DNA of 64,000 bases from WHSW01 sp963767285 (GTDB lineage Bacteria; Actinomycetota; Thermoleophilia; Solirubrobacterales; 70-9): positions 1,169,699 through 1,233,698 of the forward strand of contig CAVYDJ010000002.1 in assembly GCA_963767285.1 (NCBI GenBank). The letters run 5' to 3'. Position 1 is the first letter of the stretch, and each line of letters starts with the position of its first letter. The notes under the pieces are model-generated. The model did not search any database. It was not told the origin of the DNA and worked only from the letters and a program-made list of their open reading frames with translations. Shown piece after piece: positions 17,126 through 27,544 of this stretch. Both the position numbers and the translations under genes were made by a program.

Positions 17126-18724
17126 ATGAACGCTCGATACATCGCCTCAGCCGCCCTGACCACCCTCTGCCTGGCCGCGCCCACCGTGGCGAGTGCCGCC
17201 ACCCGTTACGCCGAGCCCGGCGGCGACGGCCCCGCGGCCACCTGTCCGCAGGCGGACCCCTGCGACCTCTCGGTCGCCGTCGAGGCCGACCAGGTCCGAA
17301 ACGGCGACGAGATCGTGGTGCTGCCAGGCACCTACAACCTCGGGACCACGGGCGACGACACGCTGTACCTGACGAAGTCGATCCACGTGCATGGCCAGAC
17401 GGGCCAGGCCGATCCGATCATCAGCGTCGGCGCGCTCTACGGCGTCTGGTCCAACAACTCCGGCGCGAAGCTGAGCCGCGTCAGGGTCGACCACACCGGC
17501 AACGCCACCGCGGTCTACTTCATGTTCGGAACCGTCGAGCGCGTGATCTCCCACGCGACGTCGGCCGGCGGGGCCGCGTGCGGTGGTCAGACCAGCGTGT
17601 TCCGCGACACGGTCTGCTGGGCGGAGGGCGCCCACGGGGCCGGCGTCGGCATGAGCCAGAGCAGCGGCACCTTCACGATGAAGCTTCGTAACGTCACCGC
17701 CATCGGCGAGGGCAACCTGAGCAACGCAACCGGCATTCGCCTCTACGCGTCGACCAGCGCGGATCACACGATCGACGCGAAGGGCGTGATCGCCGACAGC
17801 CCGGGCGGCGACATCCTCGTCACGGCCGACGCGTCTTCGAAGGCGACCGTCAACCTCGACCACTCGAGCTACACGAACGCCTTCCTGTTCGGCCCCGGCA
17901 ACCGGAGCGTCACGGCGCCCGGCAGCGGTTCGAACCAGACCGCCGCCCCGCATTTCGCGGACGCGGCCGCCGGCGATTTCCGCGAGGCCGCCGATTCGCC
18001 GACCGTCGACGCGGGCGTGGTCGACGCCTCGAGCGGCGCGTTCGACCTCGGCGACGGGCCGCGGACCGACGGCCTGGCGCCGGACATCGGCGCCTACGAG
18101 CTCGCCGACAGCGACGACGATGACGACGGGGCCGGGGACGGCACCGACAACTGCGCTCTGGTTTCGAACCCCGGCCAGGCCGACACCGACTCCGACGGCG
18201 CCGGCGATGCTTGCGACTCCGACGACGACAACGACACGGTCGGAGACGGCGCCGACAACTGCGCGCTGGTCGCCAACTCCAGCCAGGCCGACGTCGACAA
18301 CGACGGAATCGGCGATGCCTGCGACCCGACCGACGACCGGCCCGTCCCGCCGACGCCGCCGGCTGAGACACCCCCGGGCGAGACACCTCCGGCCGATGAG
18401 ACGGCGGTTCCGGAGGAGACGGTGAACCCGGAGCAGCCGCCCGCCGACGACGGCGTCGACCGGGTTGCGCCCGACACGATCGTCGACCGGGGTCCCGCGA
18501 AGCGGACGCTGAAGCGGCGGGCGCTGGTGACCTTCCGGTCCTCCGAGCAGGGTGCGCGATTCGAGTGCAGCCTCGATCGAGCCCCGTTCACGGACTGCAG
18601 CTCGCCGCTGCGGGTCCGCGTCACCCGCGGCTACCGCCACCGGCTCGAGGTCCGCGCGATCGACGCCGCCGCGAATGTCGATCCGACCCCGGCCGTCCTG
18701 CGGTGGAGGGTGCTGGCGCGCTGA
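17126..18724 (+). CDS. Exported protein with thrombospondin type 3 repeats and Ig-like tail
   Basis: A 532-residue secreted or wall-associated protein. A signal peptide ends near ASAATRY. Residues about 30-330 look like a right-handed parallel beta-helix (repeated short strands, Asn/Gly turns), a fold common in surface polysaccharide binders and lyases; no catalytic residues can be assigned. Residues about 330-400 are Asp-rich thrombospondin type 3 repeats that bind calcium (DSDGAGDACDSDDDND, DNDGIGDACDPTDD). A Pro/Glu linker leads to a C-terminal Ig-like domain like those of the large surface protein. The ATG at 17126 begins the signal peptide. A broken relative lies at 14450. Confidence 0.8.
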   Translation: MNARYIASAALTTLCLAAPTVASAATRYAEPGGDGPAATCPQADPCDLSVAVEADQVRNGDEIVVLPGTYNLGTTGDDTLYLTKSIHVHGQTGQADPIISVGALYGVWSNNSGAKLSRVRVDHTGNATAVYFMFGTVERVISHATSAGGAACGGQTSVFRDTVCWAEGAHGAGVGMSQSSGTFTMKLRNVTAIGEGNLSNATGIRLYASTSADHTIDAKGVIADSPGGDILVTADASSKATVNLDHSSYTNAFLFGPGNRSVTAPGSGSNQTAAPHFADAAAGDFREAADSPTVDAGVVDASSGAFDLGDGPRTDGLAPDIGAYELADSDDDDDGAGDGTDNCALVSNPGQADTDSDGAGDACDSDDDNDTVGDGADNCALVANSSQADVDNDGIGDACDPTDDRPVPPTPPAETPPGETPPADETAVPEETVNPEQPPADDGVDRVAPDTIVDRGPAKRTLKRRALVTFRSSEQGARFECSLDRAPFTDCSSPLRVRVTRGYRHRLEVRAIDAAANVDPTPAVLRWRVLAR

Positions 18725-18737
18725 GCCTGGCCGGGGC

Positions 18738-18743
18738 TACCCT
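18738..18743 (+). promoter_or_regulatory. menF -10 element
   Basis: TACCCT lies six bases before the GTG at 18750, the spacing expected if transcription begins on the start codon. Confidence 0.45.
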
Positions 18744-18749
18744 GAGCGG

Positions 18750-20138
18750 GTGCTCACGGACATCGACGGTCTGCTCTCCGGACTCGCGTCGAGCCTCTCG
18801 GAGGCGGGGCCCCGGCGGCGCCTGGTAAGCGCGACGGCCACGGTCGAAATCGCCGACCCGACCGCGGTGGTATTCGCCTCGCGCCTCGCGGAGGATCGCT
18901 GGTTCTGCTGGGAGGAGCCCGACCGCGACGGCTTCGCGCTCGCCACGCTGGGGTCGACACACGAGGCGATCTCGCGCGGGCCCGAGCGCTTCGCCGACCT
19001 CGTCCGCGAATGTGCCCGGGTGGGCAGAGGCCGGACCGCCGATGAGCCTGACGGGTTGCCGGCCGGGGCGGGCCCGGTCTGGGTCGGAGGCCTCGCGTTT
19101 GCCGACGACGGCGCCCGCGCCCCACACTGGTCGTCGTTCCCGCCGGCGCTGCTCGTCCTTCCCGAGCTGGCGCTCTGCCGGCTCGGAGGCCGCACGTGGC
19201 TGACGGTTTGCGTCGTCTCCGGCGGCGAACCCGACAGGCTCCTGCAACGGCTGGAGGGCCGGCTTGCCTCGCTGCGCGACGAGCCCCTGCCGATGCTCGA
19301 CCCGAACCCGCGGGGAGAGACGCTGATCACCAGCGTCACGCCACCGGCCACCTATGAGAAGGCGGTCGCGGCGGCTACCGACCGGATTCGCGCGGGCAAG
19401 CTCGACAAGGTCGTGCTGGCCCGCGAGGTGGCGGTCGAGGCTCCCACCGCCCACGATCCGGCGGCGACGTTCGGCGCCCTGCGTGAGCTGTTTCCGTCCT
19501 GCTTCTGCTTCTGCGCCGGTTCCCCCGAGGGCGCCTTCCTCGGCGCCAGCCCGGAGCTCCTGGTCCGCCGCCGTGGTGCCGGGGTGGCGACCGTGGCCCT
19601 CGCGGGCTCGATCCGGCGCAGCGCCGACCCCGCGGTGGACGATCACCTCGGCGAGCAGCTGATGCGCAGCGCCAAGGACCGCCATGAGCAGGCGATCGTC
19701 GCCCGGCGGATCGAACGCAAGCTGGCGCCGCGCTCGGTTTGGGTCGAGGCCGAGGCCGAGCCTGGGCTGGTCAAGGTCGCCAACATCCAGCACCTCGCGA
19801 CGCCGGTCCACGCCCAGCTTGCCGACCCGATGTCGGCGGTCGAGCTGGCGGCGCTCCTGCACCCGACCCCGGCGGTCGGGGGAGAGCCCGACGACCTCGC
19901 ACGGGCGGCGATCGAGGAGCTCGAGGACTTCGACCGCGGCTGGTACGCGGGCCCGGTGGGCTGGATGGACGCGGCCGAGGACGGGGAGTTCTGCGTCGCC
20001 CTGCGCTCGGCGTTGCTTCGCGACCGCACCGCACACCTGATCGCCGGCGCCGGAATCGTCGCCGACTCGGACCCGGCCGCCGAGCTCGCGGAGACCGAGC
20101 TCAAGCTCGAGGCGCTGCTGCCGCTGCTGGCCGGTTAG
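18750..20138 (+). CDS. menF: Isochorismate synthase
   Basis: A 462-residue chorismate-utilising enzyme, the entry step of menaquinone synthesis. The conserved C-terminal domain has KVVLAREV, GSPEGAFLGASPELLVRR, ALAGSIRR, AKDRHEQAIV, HLATPVHA and GWYAGPVGWMD, in family order. The adjacent men genes favour isochorismate over anthranilate or salicylate synthesis. I chose GTG at 18750 for the -10 box ahead of it; the frame is open further upstream inside the previous gene. It ends convergently with the amine oxidase, overlapping by four bases (20135-20138). Confidence 0.93.
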   Translation: MLTDIDGLLSGLASSLSEAGPRRRLVSATATVEIADPTAVVFASRLAEDRWFCWEEPDRDGFALATLGSTHEAISRGPERFADLVRECARVGRGRTADEPDGLPAGAGPVWVGGLAFADDGARAPHWSSFPPALLVLPELALCRLGGRTWLTVCVVSGGEPDRLLQRLEGRLASLRDEPLPMLDPNPRGETLITSVTPPATYEKAVAAATDRIRAGKLDKVVLAREVAVEAPTAHDPAATFGALRELFPSCFCFCAGSPEGAFLGASPELLVRRRGAGVATVALAGSIRRSADPAVDDHLGEQLMRSAKDRHEQAIVARRIERKLAPRSVWVEAEAEPGLVKVANIQHLATPVHAQLADPMSAVELAALLHPTPAVGGEPDDLARAAIEELEDFDRGWYAGPVGWMDAAEDGEFCVALRSALLRDRTAHLIAGAGIVADSDPAAELAETELKLEALLPLLAG

Positions 20139-21511
20139 GCGTCGCCCCGGGCGTCCGCGATCTCACGCACCGCGCGCTGCGCGGACTCGATCGAGCCCTG
20201 GATCCAGGCATGGAACAGCGAGCAGTGCTCACCGGCGAAGTGGATGCGCCCCTCGGGCGCGGTGATCGCCGCGTACAACTCCCCCTGCTGGCCGGGGTCG
20301 AACAGGGCGAAGGCGCCGTTGGCGTACCTGTCGTCGTACCACGCGTAGGAGGCGCCGCCCTCGTAGACCTCGCGGATGCGTGGGTGGATGCGCTCCACGT
20401 CGGCCAGCGCCTCCTCCAGGCGGGTCTCCTCGTCCATCGCGCCCCATCGCGCCGCGTCTTGAGACCAGGTGTAGCTGGCCAGGAGCACGCCGCGCGGGGT
20501 CGACGGGTCGGGTGTCGGGTAGTTCAGCCGCCGGACCGGGAGGTCCGTACAGGTCGCTCCGCCGAGGATCCCCTCGTGCTCCCAGATGCGCTCACGCACC
20601 TGGAAGAGGATCTTCGTCGACGCCGCGTAGTTCAGCTGCCGGATCGCCTTCTGCTTCTCGCGCGTGAACGGCGTCAGCACCTCGATCTGGCGCAGCACGG
20701 AAAACGGCAGCGTGCAGATCGCGTAGTCCGCCGTCTCCGAGTAGCGGCCGGCCTCCGTCTTGAAGTGCACTGTCACGTCGTCCGGGCTCTGCTCGATCGC
20801 GTGGACATCGGCGCCGTAACGGATGCGGTCGGACAACACCCGCGCCAGCGCTCGCGGGAGGAGGTCCGACCCGCCGACGATCTCCTGCATGTCCACGTAC
20901 GCGCCGCCGAGGTCCTCACGCAGCACCTCGACGGCGGCGTTGTGCATGTCGGCCTCGAGGAAGTTCATCACCCCGTACATCTCGATCGCGCCCGGTGAGA
21001 ACCCCTTGGCCTTGAGGAGGTCGTAGAGCGAATGTTGGTCCCAGCGCCGCACGATCTCCTCCCAGCCCGCCTCGCGGTCGACGTCGAGCAACGCGCGCTC
21101 CTCGCTGATCGCTGCCTCCCAGAGGTCGGCACAGGGCCGGCCCCGCTCGTGCTCGGCCACCTCGAAGCCGAGCCGGTCCGGGTCGGCCGTCGCCTCCGCC
21201 GCGGTCATCCGCTGGCCCCCGACGTGGACCAGGCCGTCGGAACTGTCCATCACGAACGTGCGCAGCTCCAGCCCGAACCGATCGCACAACGCCAGCGTGA
21301 GGTCGTGGGCGCGCGGAATCCGCATCGCGCCCGCCTCGGCGTACAGGTCGTCGGCGAAACAGCGCAGCGTGTGGATGCGCCCACCGACGCGGTTCTGCGC
21401 CTCGAGGATCAGCGGATCGTGCCCGAGCTCCGTCAGCTCGAGGGCGGCGACCAGCCCCGCGATGCCCCCGCCGAGTACGAGGACCCGCTTGGGCCGATCG
21501 GGCTCCTTCAC
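20135..21511 (-). CDS. Flavin amine oxidase (L-amino-acid-oxidase-like)
   Basis: A 458-residue flavoprotein of the monoamine/L-amino acid oxidase family. The FAD-binding VLVLGGGIAGLVAALEL begins near residue 10, EAQNRVGGRIHT follows, and the C-terminal GRIHFAGEHCSLFHAWIQGS closes the FAD site. FAD is expected to be noncovalent. The GTG start overlaps the menD stop by four bases (GTGA, 21508-21511), so it is translationally coupled to menD as the last gene of the leftward men operon. No known menaquinone step needs it. Substrate is unknown; oxidation of an amino acid or amine is the default reading. Confidence 0.88.
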   Translation of the reverse strand: MKEPDRPKRVLVLGGGIAGLVAALELTELGHDPLILEAQNRVGGRIHTLRCFADDLYAEAGAMRIPRAHDLTLALCDRFGLELRTFVMDSSDGLVHVGGQRMTAAEATADPDRLGFEVAEHERGRPCADLWEAAISEERALLDVDREAGWEEIVRRWDQHSLYDLLKAKGFSPGAIEMYGVMNFLEADMHNAAVEVLREDLGGAYVDMQEIVGGSDLLPRALARVLSDRIRYGADVHAIEQSPDDVTVHFKTEAGRYSETADYAICTLPFSVLRQIEVLTPFTREKQKAIRQLNYAASTKILFQVRERIWEHEGILGGATCTDLPVRRLNYPTPDPSTPRGVLLASYTWSQDAARWGAMDEETRLEEALADVERIHPRIREVYEGGASYAWYDDRYANGAFALFDPGQQGELYAAITAPEGRIHFAGEHCSLFHAWIQGSIESAQRAVREIADARGDA

Positions 21512-23259
21512 TCGAGCGCCGCCTGGACTGCGTCGCCGGCGACGTCCCGCAGGCGCTCGTGCAGGGCGAGGTTCGCCGCGCGGTCGGTACGAACCTCGAC
21601 CAGCACCGGGCCGGCCGGCAGGGTCGCGAGCTGGTGGAGCCTGTCGAGCCGCGTGTAGCCGAGCCCGTGGAGCGCCGCGACCCGCCGCGGCTCGATGCCC
21701 GTCGGCGTGCCGAGCAGCGCCTCGAACTCCCGGCGCTCGAGCTGCTCAGCCTGAGGGAGGAACTCGAAGATCCCGCCGCCGTCGTTGTTGATCACGACGA
21801 TCCGAACCGGCGCCCGCGCGGGGATGGCCGCGAGCGCGTTCATGTCGTGGAAGAGGCCGAGGTCGCCCGTGACGATCCAGGCCGGGCGCTCGGTCGCGGT
21901 CGCGGCTCCGATGCCCGACGAGATCAGGCCGTCGATTCCGTTCGCGCCCCGGTTGGCGAGGAACAACACCTCCGGATCGCCGCAGCCCACGAACGCCTCC
22001 TGGTCGCGGATGGGCATGCTCGAGGCCGTGTAGACCAGGTCACCGTCGGCGTAGGCGCGCCCGAGCGCGGCGTGCAGGCCGGGCTCGGTCGGCTCGTCGA
22101 GTCCCTCGAGCTCGGCCGCGACTACGCGTTCTGCCGCGGCGGCCGCGTCGAGCCAGCCCCGGCTCCAGTCCTGTCCCGCGGCGCGCTCGCCCAGCGCTTC
22201 GACGAGCGCCTCGCAGAGTGGGGCGGCGCGCGCGCGGATGATCGCGCCCGCGATCCGGGTCGGCTCGTTCCAGTCGTGGCGCGGATCCACCGCCAGGTGC
22301 GCGGCTTCGGGGATGTCGCCGAGCCACTGGCGAAGCGGCTTGCAGGTCGGCATCTCGCCGAATCGCAGGACCAGGTCCGGCGTCAGGGGCTCGGGTCGGG
22401 CGCGAGCGATCGGCTCATATGCCGCCACCACCAGCGACCGATCGTGGAGGCCGAACCGGAGCTGCGAGGTGGGCTCGGCAAGGATGGGGAAGCCCGTCGC
22501 GGCCGCGAGCGCGGCGACCTCGGCCTGCGCCCCGGCGCGCATCCGCCCGGCGACGATCACGCCGCGGCTGGATGCCTCGATCCGCTCGGCGAGGGCCTCG
22601 ACGAGCGGCTGGGCCGGTGGTGACGGCGCGGGGGGGACCGTGGTCAGCGGGCGGTCGCCGCCACGGCCCTCGAGCGCCAGGGTCGAGGTCGCGGTCAGAT
22701 CCTCGGGGCGCGGCTCGGGCCCGAGCGGATCGCGCCAGGGGATGTTCAGGTGCACGGGCCCGGGGCGCGGGTCGCCGAACGCGGTCCAGAAGGCGCGGCA
22801 GGCGACCGACCGGAAGTGCAGGAGCCCGGAGTCGTCGGCGTCGTGGGTGCCGACCTCGCAGAACCAGCGCACTGCGTCGCCGTAGAGCTTCAGCTGGTCG
22901 ATCGTCTGGCCGGCCCCGATCCCGCGCAACTCCGGTGGCCGATCGGCGGTCAGCACGATCAGCGGGACGGCGGACTCATCCGCTTCGCAGACGGCCGGAT
23001 GGAAGTTCGCCGCCGCGGTGCCCGACGTGCTGAGCAGCGCGACGGGCGCCCCGGTCGCCTGCGCCGCACCGAGCGCGAAGAACGCCGCCGAGCGCTCGTC
23101 GACGATCACCCTGGCGTCGATCCCGGGCTCGCGCCACAGCGCCAGCGCCAGCGGGGTCGACCGCGAACCGGGGCAGATCACCGCCGTGCGCAGTCCGCAA
23201 CGCGCCAGCTCTTCGGTGAGCGCCGAGGCGAGCGCCGTGTTGCGGTTCGTCCGGTCCAT
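21508..23259 (-). CDS. menD: SEPHCHC synthase
   Basis: A 583-residue thiamine-diphosphate enzyme that adds the succinyl-semialdehyde unit from 2-oxoglutarate to isochorismate. The N-terminal CPGSRSTPLALAL and VDERSAAFFALGAAQATG, with its catalytic Glu, are MenD hallmarks, as is LTADRPPELRGIGAGQTIDQ. The C-terminal cofactor region has GDLGLFHDMNAL...NNDGGGIFEFLPQ. I chose ATG at 23259; the upstream in-frame extension is Arg-rich shadow sequence of menC. It lies 17 bases after menC. Confidence 0.96.
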   Translation of the reverse strand: MDRTNRNTALASALTEELARCGLRTAVICPGSRSTPLALALWREPGIDARVIVDERSAAFFALGAAQATGAPVALLSTSGTAAANFHPAVCEADESAVPLIVLTADRPPELRGIGAGQTIDQLKLYGDAVRWFCEVGTHDADDSGLLHFRSVACRAFWTAFGDPRPGPVHLNIPWRDPLGPEPRPEDLTATSTLALEGRGGDRPLTTVPPAPSPPAQPLVEALAERIEASSRGVIVAGRMRAGAQAEVAALAAATGFPILAEPTSQLRFGLHDRSLVVAAYEPIARARPEPLTPDLVLRFGEMPTCKPLRQWLGDIPEAAHLAVDPRHDWNEPTRIAGAIIRARAAPLCEALVEALGERAAGQDWSRGWLDAAAAAERVVAAELEGLDEPTEPGLHAALGRAYADGDLVYTASSMPIRDQEAFVGCGDPEVLFLANRGANGIDGLISSGIGAATATERPAWIVTGDLGLFHDMNALAAIPARAPVRIVVINNDGGGIFEFLPQAEQLERREFEALLGTPTGIEPRRVAALHGLGYTRLDRLHQLATLPAGPVLVEVRTDRAANLALHERLRDVAGDAVQAALE

Positions 23260-23276
23260 CGAACGAACCGTATTCC

Positions 23277-24386
23277 CTAGCCGACCCGGTGTTTGGCGAG
23301 CGCGTCGGGGTCGAGCTCGACCCCGAGCCCGGGCCCGTCCGGGACGCTGAGCAGCGGCCCGTCGAGCGTGCACTCGCGGCCCGCGACCGTGGACGAGAAC
23401 AGCAGCTGGGTCGCGAGACCCTGGGCGATCCCCTCCGCAGGCCCGCGCTGCGGCAGCACCTGCGCGGCGTGCGCGGCGGCGGCGATCCCGAGCGGACCGT
23501 CGAGGGCGCTGGAGAGGTAGATCGGTAGCGCCTTGGCGATCCCGTTCGCCTCGCCGATCCCACCGACCTTGGCCAGCTTCACGGTCGCCAGGTCGCAGGC
23601 CGCGTCGCGCTTCGCGCGCTCGGCGTCCTTGACCGAGGTGACGATCTCGTCGGCGGCGATCGGGATCGGCAGCGCGGCGGTGACCGCGGCCATCTCGGCG
23701 ACCGACCCGACCGGCTGCTCGGCGAGCTCGATGCCGAGCGGCTCGAGCATGCGCAGGACGCCGAGCGCCTCGTCGACGCTCCAGGATCCGTTCGCGTCGA
23801 CGCGGATCTTCGCCTCCGGGCCCAGCCGCTCGCGGACCGCCCGCACCTGGGCGACGTCGTCGCCGACACCGAGCTTGAGCTTGAAGGTGGTGAAGCCGCG
23901 GGCCGCCCAGCGCTCGGCGTCATCGGCGACCGCCGCGGGCTCGCCGGCGACCAGGGTCGCGTTGCAGGTGACCGGTTCCGCCCGCTCGGCGCCCAGCAGC
24001 GACCACAGTGGCCTTCCGCATGCCTTGCCGGCCAGGTCGAAGACGGCCATCTCGATTGCGGCCTTTGCCGGCGCCGGGATCCGGCGGCCGGCGACGCTGT
24101 GGATGAACGCGTCGACCGCGGCCAGGGTCGCGTCCTCGCCGGAGAAATCGGACAGGTCGGAGCGCCGCAGGCGGCGCGTGCCCTTGCGGATCCCGCGCCC
24201 GACCGCGGCGATGTCGGCGCCGCCGCGCAGCGCCAGCGGGACCGCCTCGCCGAGCCCGACGATGCCGGTGTCGGTGATCAACCTGGCGAGGACGATCTCC
24301 CGCCGCTCGAGCGTCCCACGCGCGGTCGCGTACGGGCGCTCGAACGGGAGCGCGTACGGGATCACCTCGACCTCGGTGAGCTTCAT
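23277..24386 (-). CDS. menC: o-Succinylbenzoate synthase
   Basis: A 369-residue enolase-superfamily dehydratase. The barrel catalytic lysines are in TFKLKLG, metal ligands in RVDANGSW, AEQPV and AADEIV, and the second lysine in KLAKVGG. The enolase superfamily also includes dipeptide epimerases and muconate enzymes, but the location between menA and menD decides the call. The start MKLTEVEVIPY at 24386 lies two bases after the menA stop. Confidence 0.92.
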   Translation of the reverse strand: MKLTEVEVIPYALPFERPYATARGTLERREIVLARLITDTGIVGLGEAVPLALRGGADIAAVGRGIRKGTRRLRRSDLSDFSGEDATLAAVDAFIHSVAGRRIPAPAKAAIEMAVFDLAGKACGRPLWSLLGAERAEPVTCNATLVAGEPAAVADDAERWAARGFTTFKLKLGVGDDVAQVRAVRERLGPEAKIRVDANGSWSVDEALGVLRMLEPLGIELAEQPVGSVAEMAAVTAALPIPIAADEIVTSVKDAERAKRDAACDLATVKLAKVGGIGEANGIAKALPIYLSSALDGPLGIAAAAHAAQVLPQRGPAEGIAQGLATQLLFSSTVAGRECTLDGPLLSVPDGPGLGVELDPDALAKHRVG

Positions 24387-24388
24387 CC

Positions 24389-25276
24389 CTAGGCGGCGAT
24401 CAGCAGGCCCACGCTGACCAGGAGGCTGAAGACGCCGAGCACGGCACCCGTTTGGGCGAGCGCGGCGTTCAGGGCCGGTCCATCGGTGCGGGTCAGGACA
24501 GCCTGCAGCGGGCGCCACACGAGGGGCGCCGCCAGCACCCCGAGGAAGGCCGCGGTCGGCCCGTCCGAGGCGGTGAGGCCAACCGCGAGGACGACGAAGG
24601 CGCCTCCGACGCACGCCTCGTAGAGCACCCGTGTCCGCTCGCGCCCAAGCCGGACCGCGAGGGTGCGCTTGCCCGCGCGGCGATCGGTCTCCAGGTCGCG
24701 GATGTTGTTGACCACGAGGATCGCCGTCGACAGCAACCCGATCGAGATCGAGAGCCAGAACGGGAGCGGATCGAGCTCCTCCAGCTGGACGAAATACGAC
24801 CCGTTGACGGCGACCAGCCCGAAGAACAGGAACACGAACAGCTCGCCCATTCCGGCGTAGCCATAGGGCCGCGGCCCGCCGGTGTACAGGACGCCGGCCG
24901 CGATCGAGGCGGCCCCGACGGCGATGATCACCGGCCCGGCGACCGTCGCCAGATAGATCCCGGCAGCAACCGCGACCGCGAAGGCCAGCCACGTCGCGTA
25001 GAGCACGCGCCGCGGCGCGACGAGGCCGGCGGAGGTGACCCGCACCGGCCCGAGCCGGTCGGCGGTGTCGGCGCCGCGCTTGGCGTCGGAGTAGTCGTTG
25101 GCGAGGTTGGTGCCGATCTGGATGAAGATCGAGCCGACCAGCGCGGCGGCGAAGGCGCCCCAGCGGAAATCGCCGGTGGATACGTAGCCGGCAGCGGCGC
25201 TCCCGACCAGCACCGGCGCGATCGCCGCGGGCAGGGTCCGCGGACGCGCTGCCATCAGCCAGATGCGCGGGTTCAT
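24389..25276 (-). CDS. menA: 1,4-Dihydroxy-2-naphthoate polyprenyltransferase
   Basis: A 295-residue UbiA-family integral membrane enzyme that attaches the polyprenyl chain to DHNA. The two Asp-rich motifs are clear: NLANDYSDAKRGAD near residue 58 and NNIRDLETDRRAGK near 190. About eight to nine hydrophobic spans surround them. ATG at 25276 follows the menB stop by four bases, so it is part of menB-menA-menC-menD. Confidence 0.95.
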   Translation of the reverse strand: MNPRIWLMAARPRTLPAAIAPVLVGSAAAGYVSTGDFRWGAFAAALVGSIFIQIGTNLANDYSDAKRGADTADRLGPVRVTSAGLVAPRRVLYATWLAFAVAVAAGIYLATVAGPVIIAVGAASIAAGVLYTGGPRPYGYAGMGELFVFLFFGLVAVNGSYFVQLEELDPLPFWLSISIGLLSTAILVVNNIRDLETDRRAGKRTLAVRLGRERTRVLYEACVGGAFVVLAVGLTASDGPTAAFLGVLAAPLVWRPLQAVLTRTDGPALNAALAQTGAVLGVFSLLVSVGLLIAA

Positions 25277-25280
25277 GGCC

Positions 25281-26159
<879 letters not shown>

Positions 26160-26194
26160 GGGCTCGCAACAATGGCATAGAGGGATCCCTGACG
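26160..26194. promoter_or_regulatory. Divergent menB/menE promoter region with palindrome
   Basis: Only 35 bases separate the two starts. AGGGATCCCT (26181-26190) is a perfect 10-base palindrome in the middle. CATAGA on the plus strand and TATGCC on the minus strand are weak -10 candidates. One protein bound here could control both arms of the men cluster. Confidence 0.4.
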
Positions 26195-27520
26195 ATGTTG
26201 CTCGACAACTGGCTCTCACAGCGAGCGCAGACCTGCCCCGACCGCTGCGCGGTGATCGCCGACGGCATGCAGATGACCTACGCGGAGCTCGAGCGCGAGG
26301 CGACCGCCACGGCACGCCGGCTGGCTGCCCGCGGCGCCCGCCGCGGGGCGACGGTGGCGGTGATGCTGCCCGCCGGCCTGGACTACGTGGTGCTCCTGCA
26401 CGCGCTGATGAAGCTCGGTGCGGTCGTCTACCCGGTCAACACCCGGCTCAGCGAAGCCGAGATCCGGGCGGAGCTCGCCCGCGCCGGGCCACTGCTCACC
26501 GTCAACGGGTCACCCGACCTGGGGATGACGGAGGCAGACCTGCCGCTGCTGGGCGAGCACGACCTTGACGCGCCGCACTGCCGGATCCTGACCAGCGGGA
26601 CCTCGGGCGGGCCGCGCCCCGTCGGCCTCACCTACGGCAACCATCTGTGGAGCGCGGTCGGGTCCGCGTTCAACCTCGGCGTCGAGCCGACCGACCGCTG
26701 GCTGTGCTGCCTGCCGCTGTTCCACGTCGGCGGGCTGTCGATCGTGATGCGCAGCGTGATCTACGGGACCACGGCCGTGGTGCAGGACGGCTTCGACGTC
26801 GACCGGATCGCGTCGTCGCTGGAGGGCGACGGCGTCACCGTGATCTCGGTGGTCGCGACCCAGCTCGCCAGGTTGCTCGAGGCCGGCGTCGACCTGCTGC
26901 CGCTGCGCGCGGTCCTGGTCGGCGGCGGGCCGGTCCCGTCGGAGGTCCTCGAAGAGGCGATCGGGCGCGGGGCGACGGTGGTCCAGACCTACGGCCTGAC
27001 CGAGACCGCGTCGCAGGTCACGACCCTCTCGCCCGCCGACGCCGAGCGCAAGGTCGGTTCGTCGGGCAGGCCCCTGCTCACCACCCATCTGCGGATTCAG
27101 GACGGCGAGATCCTGGTCCAGGGCCCGACCGTCGCCCCCGGCGCCGCCGACGAGGACGGCTGGCTACATACCGGCGACCTGGGCCGGATCGACGAGGATG
27201 GCTTCCTGTACGTCAGCGGGCGACTCGGCGAGATGATCGTCACCGGGGGCGAGAACGTGCTCCCCGTCGAGGTCGAGGAGGTCCTGCTTCGCCATCCCGG
27301 CGTCGCCGAGGCCGCGGTCGTGGGTCGCGCCGACCCCGAATGGCAGGAGGCGGTGACCGCGGTCGTCGTCCTGCGCGACGACGCCGGGGTCGGCGCCGAC
27401 GAGCTCCGGTCCCATTGCGCCGCCGTGCTCGCCGGCTACAAGGTGCCGAAGCGGTTCGAGTTCGTCGCCGAGCTCCCGCGCACGGGCTCGGGCAAGGTGA
27501 TGCGCCGGGCGCTGCGGTGA
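26195..27520 (+). CDS. menE: o-Succinylbenzoate-CoA ligase
   Basis: A 441-residue adenylate-forming enzyme that activates o-succinylbenzoate with CoA before MenB acts. The P-loop is TSGTSGGPRPVGLTYGN; the A5 motif is QTYGLTETASQVTTL; the hinge GWLHTGDLGRIDEDGFLYVSGR and C-terminal lysine region RTGSGKVMRRALR are complete. General acyl-CoA ligases look similar, but the divergent pairing with menB and the compact length support MenE. The start at 26195 gives a full N-terminus. Confidence 0.92.
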   Translation: MLLDNWLSQRAQTCPDRCAVIADGMQMTYAELEREATATARRLAARGARRGATVAVMLPAGLDYVVLLHALMKLGAVVYPVNTRLSEAEIRAELARAGPLLTVNGSPDLGMTEADLPLLGEHDLDAPHCRILTSGTSGGPRPVGLTYGNHLWSAVGSAFNLGVEPTDRWLCCLPLFHVGGLSIVMRSVIYGTTAVVQDGFDVDRIASSLEGDGVTVISVVATQLARLLEAGVDLLPLRAVLVGGGPVPSEVLEEAIGRGATVVQTYGLTETASQVTTLSPADAERKVGSSGRPLLTTHLRIQDGEILVQGPTVAPGAADEDGWLHTGDLGRIDEDGFLYVSGRLGEMIVTGGENVLPVEVEEVLLRHPGVAEAAVVGRADPEWQEAVTAVVVLRDDAGVGADELRSHCAAVLAGYKVPKRFEFVAELPRTGSGKVMRRALR

Positions 27521-27544
27521 TCGACCGGGCCTGAGTGGAGCGTC

